Shown one piece after another: positions 52,901 through 62,189 of a stretch of DNA of 64,000 nt (positions within the stretch are counted from its first letter, which is position 1; each line of letters starts with the position of its first letter). Origin of the DNA: Kaistia dalseonensis (GTDB lineage: Bacteria > Pseudomonadota > Alphaproteobacteria > Rhizobiales > Kaistiaceae). The stretch is taken from the NCBI RefSeq assembly GCF_030814715.1, contig NZ_JAUSVO010000001.1, positions 744,001-808,000 of the forward strand, in the 5' to 3' direction. The translations under genes and the position numbers were made by a program. The notes under the pieces were generated by a model. It ran no database searches and had not been told where the DNA came from. It was given only the letters and a program-made list of their open reading frames with translations.

Positions 52901-53083
52901 GGTGCCGGCGCCAGCTCGCGCGCATCGATCGGCATCGCCGTGGTCAGCGGCATGCTGGCCTCGACCTGCCTGGCGGTGCTGTTCGTGCCGTCCTTCTTCG
53001 CGGTGCTGCAGCGTCTCGACGAGCGCAAGGCGCCGAAGGCAAAACCGGCAGCACCCGCGCCCGCGGTGACTGCGGCGGAGTAG
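49922..53083 (+). CDS. RND multidrug efflux pump (HAE1 family, AcrB/MexF-like)
   Basis: A 1053-residue inner-membrane proton-drug antiporter of normal length. It begins MFSRFFIERPVLSNVMALVIVLLGAVALYTLPVSQYPNV, the classic first helix. Periplasmic porter domain signatures include GEMIYMQSTS-like GMIYMQSTSASDGSYTLTVTF. The transmembrane-4 proton relay is AIGIVVDDAIVIVEGVSRHMEAG, with the paired Asp residues present. The C-terminal half repeats the fold (QIGIILLIALAAKNAILIVEYA). About twelve helices are expected. It works with the upstream lipoprotein. Substrates cannot be predicted reliably. Confidence 0.95.
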   Translation: MFSRFFIERPVLSNVMALVIVLLGAVALYTLPVSQYPNVVPPTVQVTTSYPGASAKTVMDSIALPIEQQVNGVEGMIYMQSTSASDGSYTLTVTFDIGTDPNFAQVLVQNRVSIALASLPQAVQVQGVNVQKMSTAVLQFITLSSPDNRYDGLFLSNYAVINLQNELERLPGVGSVTVFGAGPYAMRVWMDPEKLQSYGLVPSDVVSAIQQQSQEVTAGMTGMPPAPNGLNFQYTVNINGRFDNPADFENIIVKVDNQNGGRQIRVKDIGRVELGSQSYSHTATYNGAPSAAIGIYQLPEANALAVATEVRAKMVELAKAFPPGLTYSVPFDTTEFVKASIDEVYKTLIEAAILVLIVILVFLQDWRAMLVPATTVPVTIIGAFAAMSALGFSVNTATLFAIVLAIGIVVDDAIVIVEGVSRHMEAGLSSREAAVKAMSELFGPIIGITLVLMAVFLPAAALPGLTGQMYKQFALVIAATAVISAINAATLKPTQCALWLRVPTPPEKRNILFRGFNHVYDWCEHHYARLIKRMVAVSYLMVAIALVLICVAFWGMSRIPTAFLPVEDQGYVVVAVQLPVGSSLQRTDRAVAEVSKIALATPGVANVVGVSGVSVLDNNATLFNAGMVYVIFKDWSARGKTESLRQIYVNMTKALNDMPDATGFVLVPPPIQGIGNSGGFTMELLVKDGSSDFHQLEATARQVIANADTQSGLQRVNTSFSASTPQFQLAINRVLAENLGVSVGQVFSTIEAYLGSTYVNQFNKFNNVFQVYVQADPDHRLQPSDILKLKVKTAAGEMVPLGSLVAVSMVDGPPLITLYNLYPAATLSGGPAPGFSSGQAMQLMGQIANETLPPGYGYAWTAMSYQEQIVGNQIYFVFALAIVLVYFVLAGQYESWILPFAVLLAVPLALLGTVIALTSLGLSNNLYTQIGIILLIALAAKNAILIVEYAREKRQEGMEIADAAVEAARLRFRPILMTSFAFILGVLPLVFATGAGASSRASIGIAVVSGMLASTCLAVLFVPSFFAVLQRLDERKAPKAKPAAPAPAVTAAE

Positions 53084-53088
53084 TTTGG

Positions 53089-53117
53089 CGCGGCCGGCGT
53101 GTGAATCGCCGGCCGCG
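53089..53117. terminator. Hairpin after the RND pump gene
   Basis: CGCGGCCGGCG (53089-53099), loop TGTGAAT, then CGCCGGCCGCG (53107-53117): a perfect 11-base stem beginning 6 bases after the pump stop. There is no T run, so it may be a transcript-stabilising or attenuating hairpin as much as a terminator. Confidence 0.55.
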
Positions 53118-53193
53118 TTCACAAAATGGAACAAGGCGACCCGTGACATGCGGTGGCCCAACGGGCCACCGGGCGGGCAGGGGAGGAACGGCG

Positions 53194-53640
53194 ATGTCTC
53201 GGCTTCGTTATGCGGCAGCGGTTTCGGCGGCGACGATCGGTCTGGTGCTGGTTGGCGCGTCGACCGGCTTTGCACAGACCTCGCAGAGCCAGACCGAGCA
53301 GATGGAGAAGGATCTCGGCATGGACGCGACGCCCGACCAGGGCGCGCTGTCATTCGTCGACGACATCTCCACGCTCGAAGAGTGCCAGAGCGGATGCCGC
53401 GCCGTCATCAACCAGATGCTGAAGAAGTACAAGGGCGGCGTCAAAGCAGGCGGCAACGCCAAGCTCGGTGCTGATGACATCACCCAACTCGGCGCCGCGC
53501 TCGCCGTTGCGGCCGCGACGCTCAGCAAGGACGAAGCGGCGTCGGTCGAAAAACAGGTCAGTGCGGAGCTGGGCCCGGAAGCGGACACAGCCTACAGCGC
53601 GGCCTATGCCGCCGCCGTGGCGCCTTACGCACCGAAATAG
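53194..53640 (+). CDS. Small exported hypothetical protein
   Basis: A 148-residue protein with a signal peptide (RYAAAVSAATIGLVLVGASTGFA, cleavage probably before QTSQSQ). The mature part is acidic, then alanine-rich and helical, with two cysteines close together (LEECQSGCRAVINQMLKKYKGG). ATG 53194 has a strong GGGGAGGAA Shine-Dalgarno. It follows the RND pump by 110 bases with a hairpin between, so it may be a separate unit. No family recognised; a periplasmic role is inferred only from the signal peptide. Confidence 0.65.
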   Translation: MSRLRYAAAVSAATIGLVLVGASTGFAQTSQSQTEQMEKDLGMDATPDQGALSFVDDISTLEECQSGCRAVINQMLKKYKGGVKAGGNAKLGADDITQLGAALAVAAATLSKDEAASVEKQVSAELGPEADTAYSAAYAAAVAPYAPK

Positions 53641-53908
53641 TCGCCCTCCATCGGGTGGCGTTCCGGCATCTGCTGGCCCCGTCCTGAGCCTCAGGCCGCT
53701 GAGCCGATGATTCCCGTCTCGAACGGCCAAGCTGCGGCCTTGTTCACGCGACGGCCAATCGATGGCAGCGCCGGCATTGCCAGATGCCGTGCTCCGCCGG
53801 TGCAGATGACGGCTATCGAATCCGTCGCACCATGCCGCGCCCGAGGCGCTTGCAAGACGCCGGCTCTCCTGTTCCGATAGCGGCCTGACCGTCGACAAGG
53901 GTTTCCCA

Positions 53909-55204
53909 ATGGCATTCGATCTCATCGTCAAGAACGCGACACTTCCCGATGGGAGGACCGGCCAGGACATTGCCGTTGCCGCGGGCAAGATCGTGGCGAT
54001 CGAACCCGGCATCGCCGCCGAGGCCGGCAGGGTGATCGATGCCGCCGCGCAACTGGTGGCGCCACCCTTCGTCGATTGCCATTTCCACATGGATGCGACC
54101 CTGTCGCTCGGCATGCCGCGCATGAACCAGTCCGGCACGCTGCTGGAGGGCATCGCGCTCTGGGGCGAACTGAAGCCGCTGCTGACGCATGAAGCGGTGA
54201 TCGAGCGGGCGCTGCGCTATTGCGATCTCGCCGTCAGCCAGGGCCTGCTGGCCGTGCGCAGCCATGTCGATATCTGCGACGATCGACTGCTCGCCGTCGA
54301 GGCGCTGATCGAGGTGCGGGAGAAGGTGAAGCCCTATCTCGACCTGCAGCTCGTGGCTTTCCCGCAGGATGGCTATTACCGCTTTCCGACCTCGGTGAAG
54401 AACCTTGAGCGCGCGCTCGATATGGGCGTCGATGTCGTTGGCGGCATCCCGCATTTCGAGCGCACCATGGCCGACGGCGCTGCCTCGGTCCGGGCGCTCT
54501 GCGAGATCGGTGCCGAGCGCGGACTGATGGTCGACCTGCACTGCGACGAATCGGATGACCCGCTGTCGCGCCATATCGAGACGCTGGCTGCCGAAACGCA
54601 GCGTCTCGGCCTCGCCGGTCGCGTCACCGGTTCGCACCTGACTTCCATGCACTCGATGGACAATTACTACGTCTCGAAGCTGCTGCCCCTGATGAAGGAA
54701 GCGGGTGTCTTCGCGATCGCCAATCCGCTGATCAACATCACCCTTCAGGGCCGGCACGATACCTATCCGCGCCGGCGTGGCCTGACCCGCATCCCGGAAA
54801 TGCGCGCGATGGGCATTCCCGTTGCGCTCGGCCAGGATTGTTGCATGGACCCCTGGTACGGGCTCGGATCCGGCGACATGCTCGAAGTCGCGCATATGGG
54901 CGTCCACGCCGTGCCGATGACGAGCCGCGAGGCGATCCGCTGGGCGTTCGAGGCGGTCACGACGATCCCGGCGCAGCTGATGGGGCTGGAAGGCTATGGA
55001 CTCGCTGTGGGAAAGAACGCCGATTTCGTCCTGCTGCAGGCGGCGGATACGATCGAGGCAATCCGCATGCGCGCCGCGCGCCTCGCGGTCATCCGCCGCG
55101 GCAAGGTCATCGCGGAGACCGCGCCGCGCGTCGCGCAACTGGCGCTCGAGGGCCGACCCGCTCTTGTTGATCCATCGCATTACGCGCCAAGGGCGGCCAA
55201 CTAG
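53909..55204 (+). CDS. Cytosine-deaminase-like amidohydrolase
   Basis: A 431-residue metal-dependent amidohydrolase closely resembling CodA. Metal and substrate motifs: CHFHMDATLSL (residues 57-67), HCDESDDPLSRHIETLA (H211, E214), GSHLTSMHSMD (H243), ANPLINITLQGRHDTYPRRRG and GQDCCMDPWYGLGSGDMLEVAHMG. D310 matches the metal Asp of CodA, while the next residue, Asp314 in Escherichia coli (recalled), is Cys311 here. That position influences substrate choice, so cytosine, isoguanine or another N-heterocycle is possible. It is followed on the same strand by an EEP-family gene. No transporter (codB) lies beside it. Confidence 0.85.
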   Translation: MAFDLIVKNATLPDGRTGQDIAVAAGKIVAIEPGIAAEAGRVIDAAAQLVAPPFVDCHFHMDATLSLGMPRMNQSGTLLEGIALWGELKPLLTHEAVIERALRYCDLAVSQGLLAVRSHVDICDDRLLAVEALIEVREKVKPYLDLQLVAFPQDGYYRFPTSVKNLERALDMGVDVVGGIPHFERTMADGAASVRALCEIGAERGLMVDLHCDESDDPLSRHIETLAAETQRLGLAGRVTGSHLTSMHSMDNYYVSKLLPLMKEAGVFAIANPLINITLQGRHDTYPRRRGLTRIPEMRAMGIPVALGQDCCMDPWYGLGSGDMLEVAHMGVHAVPMTSREAIRWAFEAVTTIPAQLMGLEGYGLAVGKNADFVLLQAADTIEAIRMRAARLAVIRRGKVIAETAPRVAQLALEGRPALVDPSHYAPRAAN

Positions 55205-55268
55205 TCTGATTGCGAGGGAATCGGCAGCTCCGCCTTGCTCCCGTCAAAAGGGTCGCTAACTTAAGAGC

Positions 55269-56057
55269 ATGAGCCGCTTCCGCATTCTCTCCTATAATGT
55301 TCACAGCTGTATCGGTATCGACAAGCAGCATTCACCCGATCGTATCGCGCGGGTGATCGCGAGCTGTTCGCCCGATATTGTCGCCCTGCAGGAGATCGAC
55401 GTCGGTCGCGAACGCACGGGCGGCGTTGATCAGGCCCATATGCTGGCCTCCATGCTGGGCATGAAGGCGCATTTCAATGCGTCGACCCATGTCGGGCCGG
55501 AGCGCTATGGCGATGCCATCCTGACGGCGCTGCCGATCTCCATGCGGCGGACCGGCCAGTTGCCGGGCTTTCATGACCGCATCAAGGTGGAGCCGCGTGG
55601 GGCGCTCTGGGCGTCGATCGAAGTGGGCAACCGCAGCGTCCAGGTCGTCAACACCCATCTCGGCGTCTGGCCGCATGAACAGATGCTGCAGCTCTCGACG
55701 TTGCTGGGGCCGGACTGGCTCGGCCATCCCGATTGTCACGATCCGGTGGTGTTCCTGGGGGACTTCAACGCGCCGCCCGGTCTTTCGCCCTATCGGCGCC
55801 TCGCTTCGGAATTCACCGATGTGCAGAAGGTCTGGGGCGAACGGAAGGCCAAGCCGACCTTCCCGGGCCGCATGCCGACCTTGCGCATCGATCATGTCTG
55901 GCTGAGGGGCCGGGCCGATATCGAGAATGTCGAGGTTGTCCGGACGCCACTGGCGCGCGTTGCGTCGGACCATCTGCCGCTCGTCGTGGATCTCGATATC
56001 CATGCCGGCGCCACACGCCAGCACGGCAAGCCACGTCCGGCCCACGTCGGGGGCTGA
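55269..56057 (+). CDS. Endonuclease/exonuclease/phosphatase (EEP) family hydrolase
   Basis: A 262-residue EEP-fold enzyme. Motifs are ILSYNVHSCIG (metal Asn), VALQEIDVGRERTGG (catalytic Glu), VNTHLGVWPHEQ, VVFLGDFNAPPG (Asp/Asn), RIDHVWLRG and ASDHLPLVVDLD (catalytic His). These are the usual residues for a metal-dependent phosphodiesterase. Substrates in the family range from DNA to lipids and inositol phosphates, so the target is unknown. The gene converges with a small ORF, with 9 bases between the stops. Confidence 0.88.
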   Translation: MSRFRILSYNVHSCIGIDKQHSPDRIARVIASCSPDIVALQEIDVGRERTGGVDQAHMLASMLGMKAHFNASTHVGPERYGDAILTALPISMRRTGQLPGFHDRIKVEPRGALWASIEVGNRSVQVVNTHLGVWPHEQMLQLSTLLGPDWLGHPDCHDPVVFLGDFNAPPGLSPYRRLASEFTDVQKVWGERKAKPTFPGRMPTLRIDHVWLRGRADIENVEVVRTPLARVASDHLPLVVDLDIHAGATRQHGKPRPAHVGG

Positions 56058-56066
56058 GCGTCGGTC

Positions 56067-56303
56067 TCAGTCCTTGCGATACATCCAGCGGACCCAGCGC
56101 GGCCCATGCGATTGCGGCCGGTCTGCCCGGCGCGCGGGCCGTGGAGCGTCGATGCTGAACCGGCTGAGATCGGCGATCAGGTCGTCATAACGCGTCAGGC
56201 CGGACCGGTTCATGTGCGACAGCATCAGCGCACCCGCCGCAAAGGTCGAGCCGATATCCAGCGTCCGTCTGCCCAGAGAGGGCTTATGCTCGTAACGTGC
56301 CAT
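56067..56303 (-). CDS. Small conserved-looking hypothetical protein
   Basis: A 78-residue basic protein (MARYEHKPSLGRRTLDIGSTFAAGALMLSHMNRSG ... RWVRWMYRKD). It has one mildly hydrophobic stretch and a basic C-terminus. The ATG at 56303 is preceded by AGGA with 8-base spacing, which supports translation. It stands alone between two convergent or same-strand genes. I do not recognise a family. Confidence 0.5.
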   Translation of the reverse strand: MARYEHKPSLGRRTLDIGSTFAAGALMLSHMNRSGLTRYDDLIADLSRFSIDAPRPARRADRPQSHGPRWVRWMYRKD

Positions 56304-56450
56304 GGAAATATCCTGCCACTGCGCCGGACGTTCAAGTCTTGAGACTTGTTGTTCGTTCCGCCGGCAAGCCTTGCCCTTCTATCAATATAGCGCGATCGCA
56401 CACGAAGTGTGAATCAATGTTGCGAATCGTTGCTTCATTCCAAAGCAGGG

Positions 56451-57662
56451 TCAGGGCAGCCGCAGAATGCGGCACGCGGCTCCGATGGCGGCGGGCGGCG
56501 CGAAGGGCTCGCGGATGATCAGGCAGCCCGCCTCGGCGAACGTCGACAGCATCGAGCTGTCCTGCCGCGCGAAGGCCGTGGCGATACGACGACCATCCGG
56601 CTCTTCTGAGAGTGTCGCGCGGACATAGTCCTGCCGGCGGTCATTGGCCTGCATCGGTGCCCCAAGCTCGGCCGTCTCGGTACGGTCGATCGGCGGCAGG
56701 CCCAGCAGTGCCTCGATCAGCGGGCGAAGGAAAAGCAGGGCGCAAACGAGGCTCGAGACCGGATTACCGGGGAGGCCCAGGACGCGCATCGGCCCAAGCC
56801 GGCCGAAGATCAGGGGCTTGCCAGGGCGCATGGCGATTTTCCAGAAGCCGAGCGTCATCCCACGGCTGGCAAGAACCTCCTGGGCGAAATCATGATCGCC
56901 CACGGAAGCGCCGCCGAGCGTCACCAATATATCGGCGCCCTCCAGCACGGCGCGGTCCACCGCCGCGGCGAAAGCGCTGCGATCGTCGGGCACGATGCCG
57001 AGATCGATCGGCAGGCCACCGAGCGAGCGCACCAGCGCCTCGATGCCGAAGGTGTTGGAGGCGACGATGCGGTCTGGAGGCGCGTCGGCGCCGGGCGGCA
57101 CGAGCTCGTCGCCGGTGGCGATGATCGCAACGCGCGGTTCGCGACGAACCGGCACAGCCGCATGGTTCATGGCGGCCGCGAGTGTCATCTGGCGCATGCC
57201 GAGGCGGGTGCCGGCATCCACCATCACGCGCCCTTCGACGAAATCGAGACCGCGAGCCCTGACATGCTGTCGGGGACGCACGACCTCCTTCGCGACGAGC
57301 GCGCCATCCTCCGCGATGGAGGCGTCCTCCTGCAACAGGATCGAATCGGCGCCCTCTGGCAACGCGGCGCCGGTGAAGATGCGCACCGCCTGGCCTGCTT
57401 CGACCCGCCCGGCAAAGGCATGGCCGGCCGGCGCTGCGCCGATCACCGCCAGTTCGGCCGGCAGCGTGGCGACATCGGCGGCGCGAACGGCATAGCCATC
57501 CATGGCCGAGACGTCGAAGGGCGGCTGCGTGCGCTTGGCTGCGAGCGGCGTCGCCAGCACGCGGCCGAACGCTTCGGCGAGCGATACGGTGTCGCTTTCG
57601 ACCGGTTCGACATCAGCCAGCACCCGGGCAAGGGCCTCGGCGACGGGAAGAAGTGCGCTCAC
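56451..57662 (-). CDS. moeA: Molybdopterin molybdotransferase
   Basis: A 403-residue MoeA enzyme that inserts molybdate into adenylated molybdopterin. Typical stretches are [87 protein letters not shown] and [22 protein letters not shown]. The GTG at 57662 overlaps the moaC stop as GTGA, the usual coupled pair; the frame is open ten codons further but only within moaC. The gene ends domain IV near ACRILRLP. Confidence 0.93.
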   Translation of the reverse strand: MSALLPVAEALARVLADVEPVESDTVSLAEAFGRVLATPLAAKRTQPPFDVSAMDGYAVRAADVATLPAELAVIGAAPAGHAFAGRVEAGQAVRIFTGAALPEGADSILLQEDASIAEDGALVAKEVVRPRQHVRARGLDFVEGRVMVDAGTRLGMRQMTLAAAMNHAAVPVRREPRVAIIATGDELVPPGADAPPDRIVASNTFGIEALVRSLGGLPIDLGIVPDDRSAFAAAVDRAVLEGADILVTLGGASVGDHDFAQEVLASRGMTLGFWKIAMRPGKPLIFGRLGPMRVLGLPGNPVSSLVCALLFLRPLIEALLGLPPIDRTETAELGAPMQANDRRQDYVRATLSEEPDGRRIATAFARQDSSMLSTFAEAGCLIIREPFAPPAAIGAACRILRLP

Positions 57663-58156
57663 TGGCCTTCTCCGATGCCGCCGGCGCTCCATGTGCCGGA
57701 GCGGCCGCCGGTCTTTTCGAGCAGCCTGATCGGCCCGATGCTCATGCCGCGGTCGACGGCCTTGGCCATGTCGTAGATTGTGAGGCAGGCGACCGACACC
57801 GCCGTCAGCGCCTCCATTTCGACGCCCGTACGATCGGCGACCTTGGTCATCGCGCGCACTCGAAGTCCGGGCAGCGAGGGGTCGGCGTCGATGTCGACGG
57901 TCACCTTGGCGAGCATGATCGGATGACAGAGGGGGATCAGCTCATGCGTCTTCTTCGCCGCCATGATGCCGGCGATTCGCGCCGTCGCCAGCACGTCCCC
58001 CTTGGCGGCGAGGCCGGATGTGATCAGGTCGAGCGTCGCCGCAGCCATGGTGACGGCGCCTTCGGCGATCGCCGTTCTGCTGGTCACCGCCTTTTTGGAG
58101 ACATCGACCATATGGGCGGCGCCGGTCTCGTCGAGATGGGTGAGGCGAGGGGGCAT
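57659..58156 (-). CDS. moaC: Cyclic pyranopterin monophosphate synthase
   Basis: A 165-residue MoaC, which converts the cyclised GTP derivative made by MoaA to cyclic pyranopterin monophosphate. Diagnostic motifs are [40 protein letters not shown] and [28 protein letters not shown]. The ATG at 58156 has AAGGA seven bases before it. It is first in a moaC-moeA pair; trpC, often upstream of this pair in Rhizobiales, is absent here because a divergent ppx gene follows. Confidence 0.95.
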   Translation of the reverse strand: MPPRLTHLDETGAAHMVDVSKKAVTSRTAIAEGAVTMAAATLDLITSGLAAKGDVLATARIAGIMAAKKTHELIPLCHPIMLAKVTVDIDADPSLPGLRVRAMTKVADRTGVEMEALTAVSVACLTIYDMAKAVDRGMSIGPIRLLEKTGGRSGTWSAGGIGEGQ

Positions 58157-58473
58157 GGTTTCGTCCTTCCGCATCGGGCTCGTCGCGGGATCAGGCCGTG
58201 ATCGCCTGCCGCGCGTCTCGATCCTGCGGCCGGGCGACCGCATCTGATGAGGTTCAATAGAAAACCGCGACGCCCGGCGCCACTATTCTCTTTCGTGTCA
58301 GCTTGATGCCAGCGATGCGGAATATGACCGCCATGCAATCGAGGGACGTCGGCGCGGCGCGGCACGCCGCTTGTATGGTCGCTCATAGCTGCTTACACTT
58401 AGGGTCAACAAGGCACGCGATGAGCTGCGCGCCGGGCTGTTTCGCCCGAGCCGACGCGGCCAAAGGATTTGAT

Positions 58474-59919
58474 GTGACGAACACGGGCGAGGATCCGCGA
58501 GATGCGGATTCCACTGCGCCCGCCAATGGCGCGCAGCCTCCGGGCCGCAGCCATGTCGGGACGGTCGAGACGTCCGGCGCGCCACATGGGGCGACCGGGC
58601 AGCCGGCCAAGAAGAAGGGGCGCCGCCGCAAGAAGAGGCGGCCCGTCTATGCGAACGCGAATGGCGGCGCAGGGCAGGGTGCGAACGGCGCAGGACGCTC
58701 GGCCCCGCACGGGAAAGCTGCGCGTCCTGCGCAGCCGACCCGATCCGGCCCTCCCCCGCGACCAGACCGGCAGCGCGGTGATCCGCCGAACAGTCCCGCT
58801 CGCGGCGAGAACGCGGGCGCTAATGGTCATGCCGTCTCGAATGTCCATGCGGTCGGGCCGGCGCCGATTCGCCGCGGCGATAATCCCGTCCAGGACGGTC
58901 CGGACCGCCTCTACGCGGCGCTGGATCTTGGCACCAATAATTGCCGGTTGCTGATCGCGCAGCCCCGTGACCGGGGTTTCCGTGTCGTCGATGCGTTTTC
59001 GCGGATCGTCAGGCTCGGTGAAGGCGTCGGCAAGAGCGGGCGTCTCGGCGAGGCGGCGATGGACCGTGCCGTCGATGCGCTGCGCATCTGCCGCTCCAAG
59101 CTCGCCGATCGTGGCGTGATGCGCACGCGGCTGATCGCGACCGAGGCGTGCCGCGCGGCGGAGAATGGCGAGCTCTTCCTCGAGCGCGTCCGTGTCGAGA
59201 CGGGGCTGGCGCTGGAGATCGTCTCGCGCGAGACCGAGGCGCGGCTGGCCGTATCGGGCTGCGCATCACTGATCGATCCGAATACGAGCGGCGCGCTGCT
59301 ATTCGATATTGGCGGCGGCTCCTCGGAACTCGTCTGGATCGACCTGACGCGGACGCCGGAGCGCAATCGTCGCCGCATGTCCGATCGCATCCGGACATGG
59401 GCGTCGCTGCCCGTTGGCGTCGTGACGCTCTCCGAGCGCCATGGCGGCGAGCGGGTCACGCCGGCCGTGTTCGAGGCCATGGTCGCCGAAGTGACCGAGA
59501 TGCTGCTCGTCTTCCCCGAGGCTGCCGCGCTCGACCAGGCGGTGGCCGGCGGTAATCTGCACATGCTCGGAACGTCCGGCACGGTCACGACGCTCGCGGG
59601 CGTTCATCTGGGCCTGCCGCGCTATGACCGTCGCAAGGTGGACGGCACCTGGATGACGGCCGACGAGGTCAACCAGATGATGACCATCATCACGGGCATG
59701 GACTATGAAGCGCGCATCGCCAATCCCTGCATCGGCAAGGAGCGGGCGGATCTCGTTCTGGCGGGCTGCGCCATTCTCGAGGCGATCCGGCGCCGCTGGC
59801 CCTGCCAGCGGCTGCGTGTCGCCGATCGCGGCCTTCGCGAAGGCATTCTGGTGGAAATGATGGCGGAGGATGGCGTTTGGCGCCGCCAGCCGCCGAGACA
59901 GGGGGGACGGCCCTCATGA
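58474..59919 (+). CDS. ppx: Ppx/GppA-family exopolyphosphatase, with a basic N-terminal extension
   Basis: A 481-residue protein. The ASKHA-fold phosphatase starts near residue 145 with [19 protein letters not shown] and continues with [58 protein letters not shown] and [26 protein letters not shown]. It hydrolyses polyphosphate or pppGpp. The first 140 residues are low-complexity, rich in Gly, Ala and Pro, with a basic patch [13 protein letters not shown]. The GTG at 58474 has AAAGGA six bases upstream; an upstream ATG at 58303 adds a cysteine-containing stretch of unlikely composition. It overlaps rlmE as ATGA. Confidence 0.87.
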   Translation: MTNTGEDPRDADSTAPANGAQPPGRSHVGTVETSGAPHGATGQPAKKKGRRRKKRRPVYANANGGAGQGANGAGRSAPHGKAARPAQPTRSGPPPRPDRQRGDPPNSPARGENAGANGHAVSNVHAVGPAPIRRGDNPVQDGPDRLYAALDLGTNNCRLLIAQPRDRGFRVVDAFSRIVRLGEGVGKSGRLGEAAMDRAVDALRICRSKLADRGVMRTRLIATEACRAAENGELFLERVRVETGLALEIVSRETEARLAVSGCASLIDPNTSGALLFDIGGGSSELVWIDLTRTPERNRRRMSDRIRTWASLPVGVVTLSERHGGERVTPAVFEAMVAEVTEMLLVFPEAAALDQAVAGGNLHMLGTSGTVTTLAGVHLGLPRYDRRKVDGTWMTADEVNQMMTIITGMDYEARIANPCIGKERADLVLAGCAILEAIRRRWPCQRLRVADRGLREGILVEMMAEDGVWRRQPPRQGGRPS

Positions 59920-60677
59920 CCGGTATCAAGGGAAAAGGTCCGGGCGGCCGCGAGCTGACGGTTAAGGTCAAGACCTCGCGCGGGCGCACGGCATCATCGC
60001 AGCGCTGGCTCGAACGGCAGCTGAACGATCCCTATGTCGCGCGCTCGAAACGCGAGGGCTATCGCTCCCGCGCGGCCTACAAGCTGATCGAGATCGACGA
60101 CAAGCATCATATTCTGGCGCCCGGCATGCGCGTGGTCGATCTGGGCTCCGCGCCCGGCGGCTGGTGCCAGGTCGCCGTCGACCGCGTGAAGTCGACCGAC
60201 GAGCGCAAGCTGGTGGTTGCTATCGACTATCTCGAAATGGACCAGCTTCCGGGCGTGATCCTGTTCCAGAAGGATTTTCTGGACGAGGACGCGCCGGGGC
60301 TTCTGAAGGATGCGCTTGGGGGCCCGGCGGATGTCGTGCTCTCCGATATGGCGGCGCCCACGACGGGCCACCAGCAGACCGACCATCTGCGCACCACCTA
60401 TCTCTCGGAGGTCGCCGTCGATTTCGCGCTCGACGTATTGAAGCCCGGCGGTCACTTCCTGACCAAGGTGTTTCGCGGTGGCGCCGAGAACCAGGTGTTG
60501 CAGACGCTGAAGCGCAGCTTCGCCAGCACCTATCACATCAAGCCGCCAGCGAGCCGGGCCGGCTCGGTGGAGCTCTTCCTGCTCGCCAAGGGCTTCAAGG
60601 GCCGCGCGAAACTCGACCCGCGCGACCAGGCTGCGGCCGAGGACGAGGGCGACGAGCAGGAGAGCTGGCGTCCCTGA
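59916..60677 (+). CDS. rlmE: 23S rRNA (uridine-2'-O-) methyltransferase RlmE (FtsJ)
   Basis: A 253-residue RrmJ/FtsJ enzyme that methylates U2552 of 23S rRNA. The SAM site is [19 protein letters not shown]. The K-D-K-E catalytic residues are in [32 protein letters not shown] and [12 protein letters not shown]. The N-terminal 40 residues ([21 protein letters not shown]) are basic, as is common in alphaproteobacteria. ATG 59916 overlaps the ppx stop and follows GGGGGGA. The ppx-rlmE pairing is normal for this group. Confidence 0.95.
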   Translation: MTGIKGKGPGGRELTVKVKTSRGRTASSQRWLERQLNDPYVARSKREGYRSRAAYKLIEIDDKHHILAPGMRVVDLGSAPGGWCQVAVDRVKSTDERKLVVAIDYLEMDQLPGVILFQKDFLDEDAPGLLKDALGGPADVVLSDMAAPTTGHQQTDHLRTTYLSEVAVDFALDVLKPGGHFLTKVFRGGAENQVLQTLKRSFASTYHIKPPASRAGSVELFLLAKGFKGRAKLDPRDQAAAEDEGDEQESWRP

Positions 60678-60746
60678 GGCGCGCCTTTTTCCTGCACGGG
60701 CGTTGGTTCATCCCTATCCGTTGAACCCACGGATCGCTCTGTAGCG

Positions 60747-62189
60747 TCAGGCCCGCTCGCGCATCGCCGTGACCGGGTCGGGTGCCAGGTTCTTGCGCGG
60801 CCGCCCGGACATTTCCTCGCCCGCGTCGCGCGGCATCCTGATGAAGAAGATCGCCGAGCACATCGAGATCACGCCGATGGCGATGAAGGCCGGGCGGAAG
60901 GTCGAGACATCGATGACGCCGCCGGATGCGTTCAGGCTGAGCTCCAGCGCGATGGCGCCAATCGACACGCCGATCGACATGGAGAGCTGCTGAAAGACGC
61001 TGGTCATGCTCGTGGCGCGGCTCATGCGTGCCTGCGGCACGTCGGCGAAGGACAGCGCGTTGGCGCTGGTGAATTGCAGCGAGCGGAAGAAGCCGCCGAC
61101 AAAAAGCAGCCCTGTGATCAGATGCATGGGCGTGCCGATCGAGAAGGCAGCCGGCACCGCCACGAAGAAGGCCGCGATGAAGGAGTTCGCGATCAGCACC
61201 GTGCGGAAGCCGAAACGGCGCAACAGCGGCGGCGCGACGAACTTCATCGCAATGGCGCCGATGGCCGAGACGAAAGTGATCGATCCGGACTGGAACGGCG
61301 TCAGCCCGTAGCCGAGCTGCAGCATCAGCGGCAGCAGGAAGGGCAGGGCGCCGATGCCGATTCGGAAGAGCAGGCCGCCGATGACGCTCGCCGAGAAGCT
61401 CGGAATGGCGAAGAGCGACAGATCGAGGATCGGCGCCGGAACGCGGCGGCTATAGATCACATAGGTGACGAGCAGCGCCGCGCCGGAGAAGAGCAGCGTG
61501 AGCACGATCGGCCAGGGCATCAGGTTGAGGCCGAGCGAGGTCGAGCCGGTGATGAAGCCGGCCAGCCCGAAGCTCGACAGCAGAAAGCCGATGAAGTCGA
61601 ACTTGACGCGTTCCTCGCCATGGATGTCGGGAATGAAGAGCGTGGCGAGGACGACGCCGAGCACGCCGATCGGCACGTTGATCCAGAAGATCCAGCGCCA
61701 TTCGAAATAGGTCGTGATGAAGCCGCCGAGCGGCGGGCCGACCACCGGGCCGATCAGCGCCGGCACGGTCAGCCAGGCGAGCGCGCCGACCAGCTCCGAT
61801 TTCGCGACCGATTTCAGGATGACCAGCCGGCCGACCGGCACCATCATCGCGCCGCCAATGCCCTGCAGCACGCGGGAAGCGACCAGCTCGCCGATCGAAT
61901 GCGACAGGCCGCAGCTGATGGAGCCGGCCGTGAAGAGGATGATGGCAAGGCGGAAGATGGTCCGTGCGCCGAAGCGATCGGCGAGCCAGCCCGAGGCCGG
62001 AATGAAGATTGCGATCGTCAGCAGATAGGACGTTAGCGCCAGCTTGAGCTTGATCGGGCTCGTGTCGAAATCCCGCGCGATCGCCGGGAGCGAGGTCGAG
62101 AGAACCGTCGAGTCGAGGTTCTCCATGAACAGGGCGCAGGCGACGATCAAGGGGAGGAGGATACGATCAGGCAGCAGGCGGGCAGGCAT
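60747..62189 (-). CDS. MFS multidrug exporter of the DHA2 (EmrB/QacA) type
   Basis: A 480-residue transporter with about fourteen membrane helices. The first helix holds ALFMENLDSTVLSTSLPAIARDF, the DHA2 signature around the conserved Asp. Motif A follows in GWLADRFGARTIFRLA, and motif C-like glycine/proline residues are in VPALIGPVVGPPLGGFITTYFEWRWIFWINVPIG. Substrates are unknown. ATG 62189 has GGAA upstream; a GTG at 62228 is possible. It is convergent with rlmE and divergent from the CysS-tail-like gene, with no partner adaptor gene (EmrA) nearby. Confidence 0.9.
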   Translation of the reverse strand: MPARLLPDRILLPLIVACALFMENLDSTVLSTSLPAIARDFDTSPIKLKLALTSYLLTIAIFIPASGWLADRFGARTIFRLAIILFTAGSISCGLSHSIGELVASRVLQGIGGAMMVPVGRLVILKSVAKSELVGALAWLTVPALIGPVVGPPLGGFITTYFEWRWIFWINVPIGVLGVVLATLFIPDIHGEERVKFDFIGFLLSSFGLAGFITGSTSLGLNLMPWPIVLTLLFSGAALLVTYVIYSRRVPAPILDLSLFAIPSFSASVIGGLLFRIGIGALPFLLPLMLQLGYGLTPFQSGSITFVSAIGAIAMKFVAPPLLRRFGFRTVLIANSFIAAFFVAVPAAFSIGTPMHLITGLLFVGGFFRSLQFTSANALSFADVPQARMSRATSMTSVFQQLSMSIGVSIGAIALELSLNASGGVIDVSTFRPAFIAIGVISMCSAIFFIRMPRDAGEEMSGRPRKNLAPDPVTAMRERA

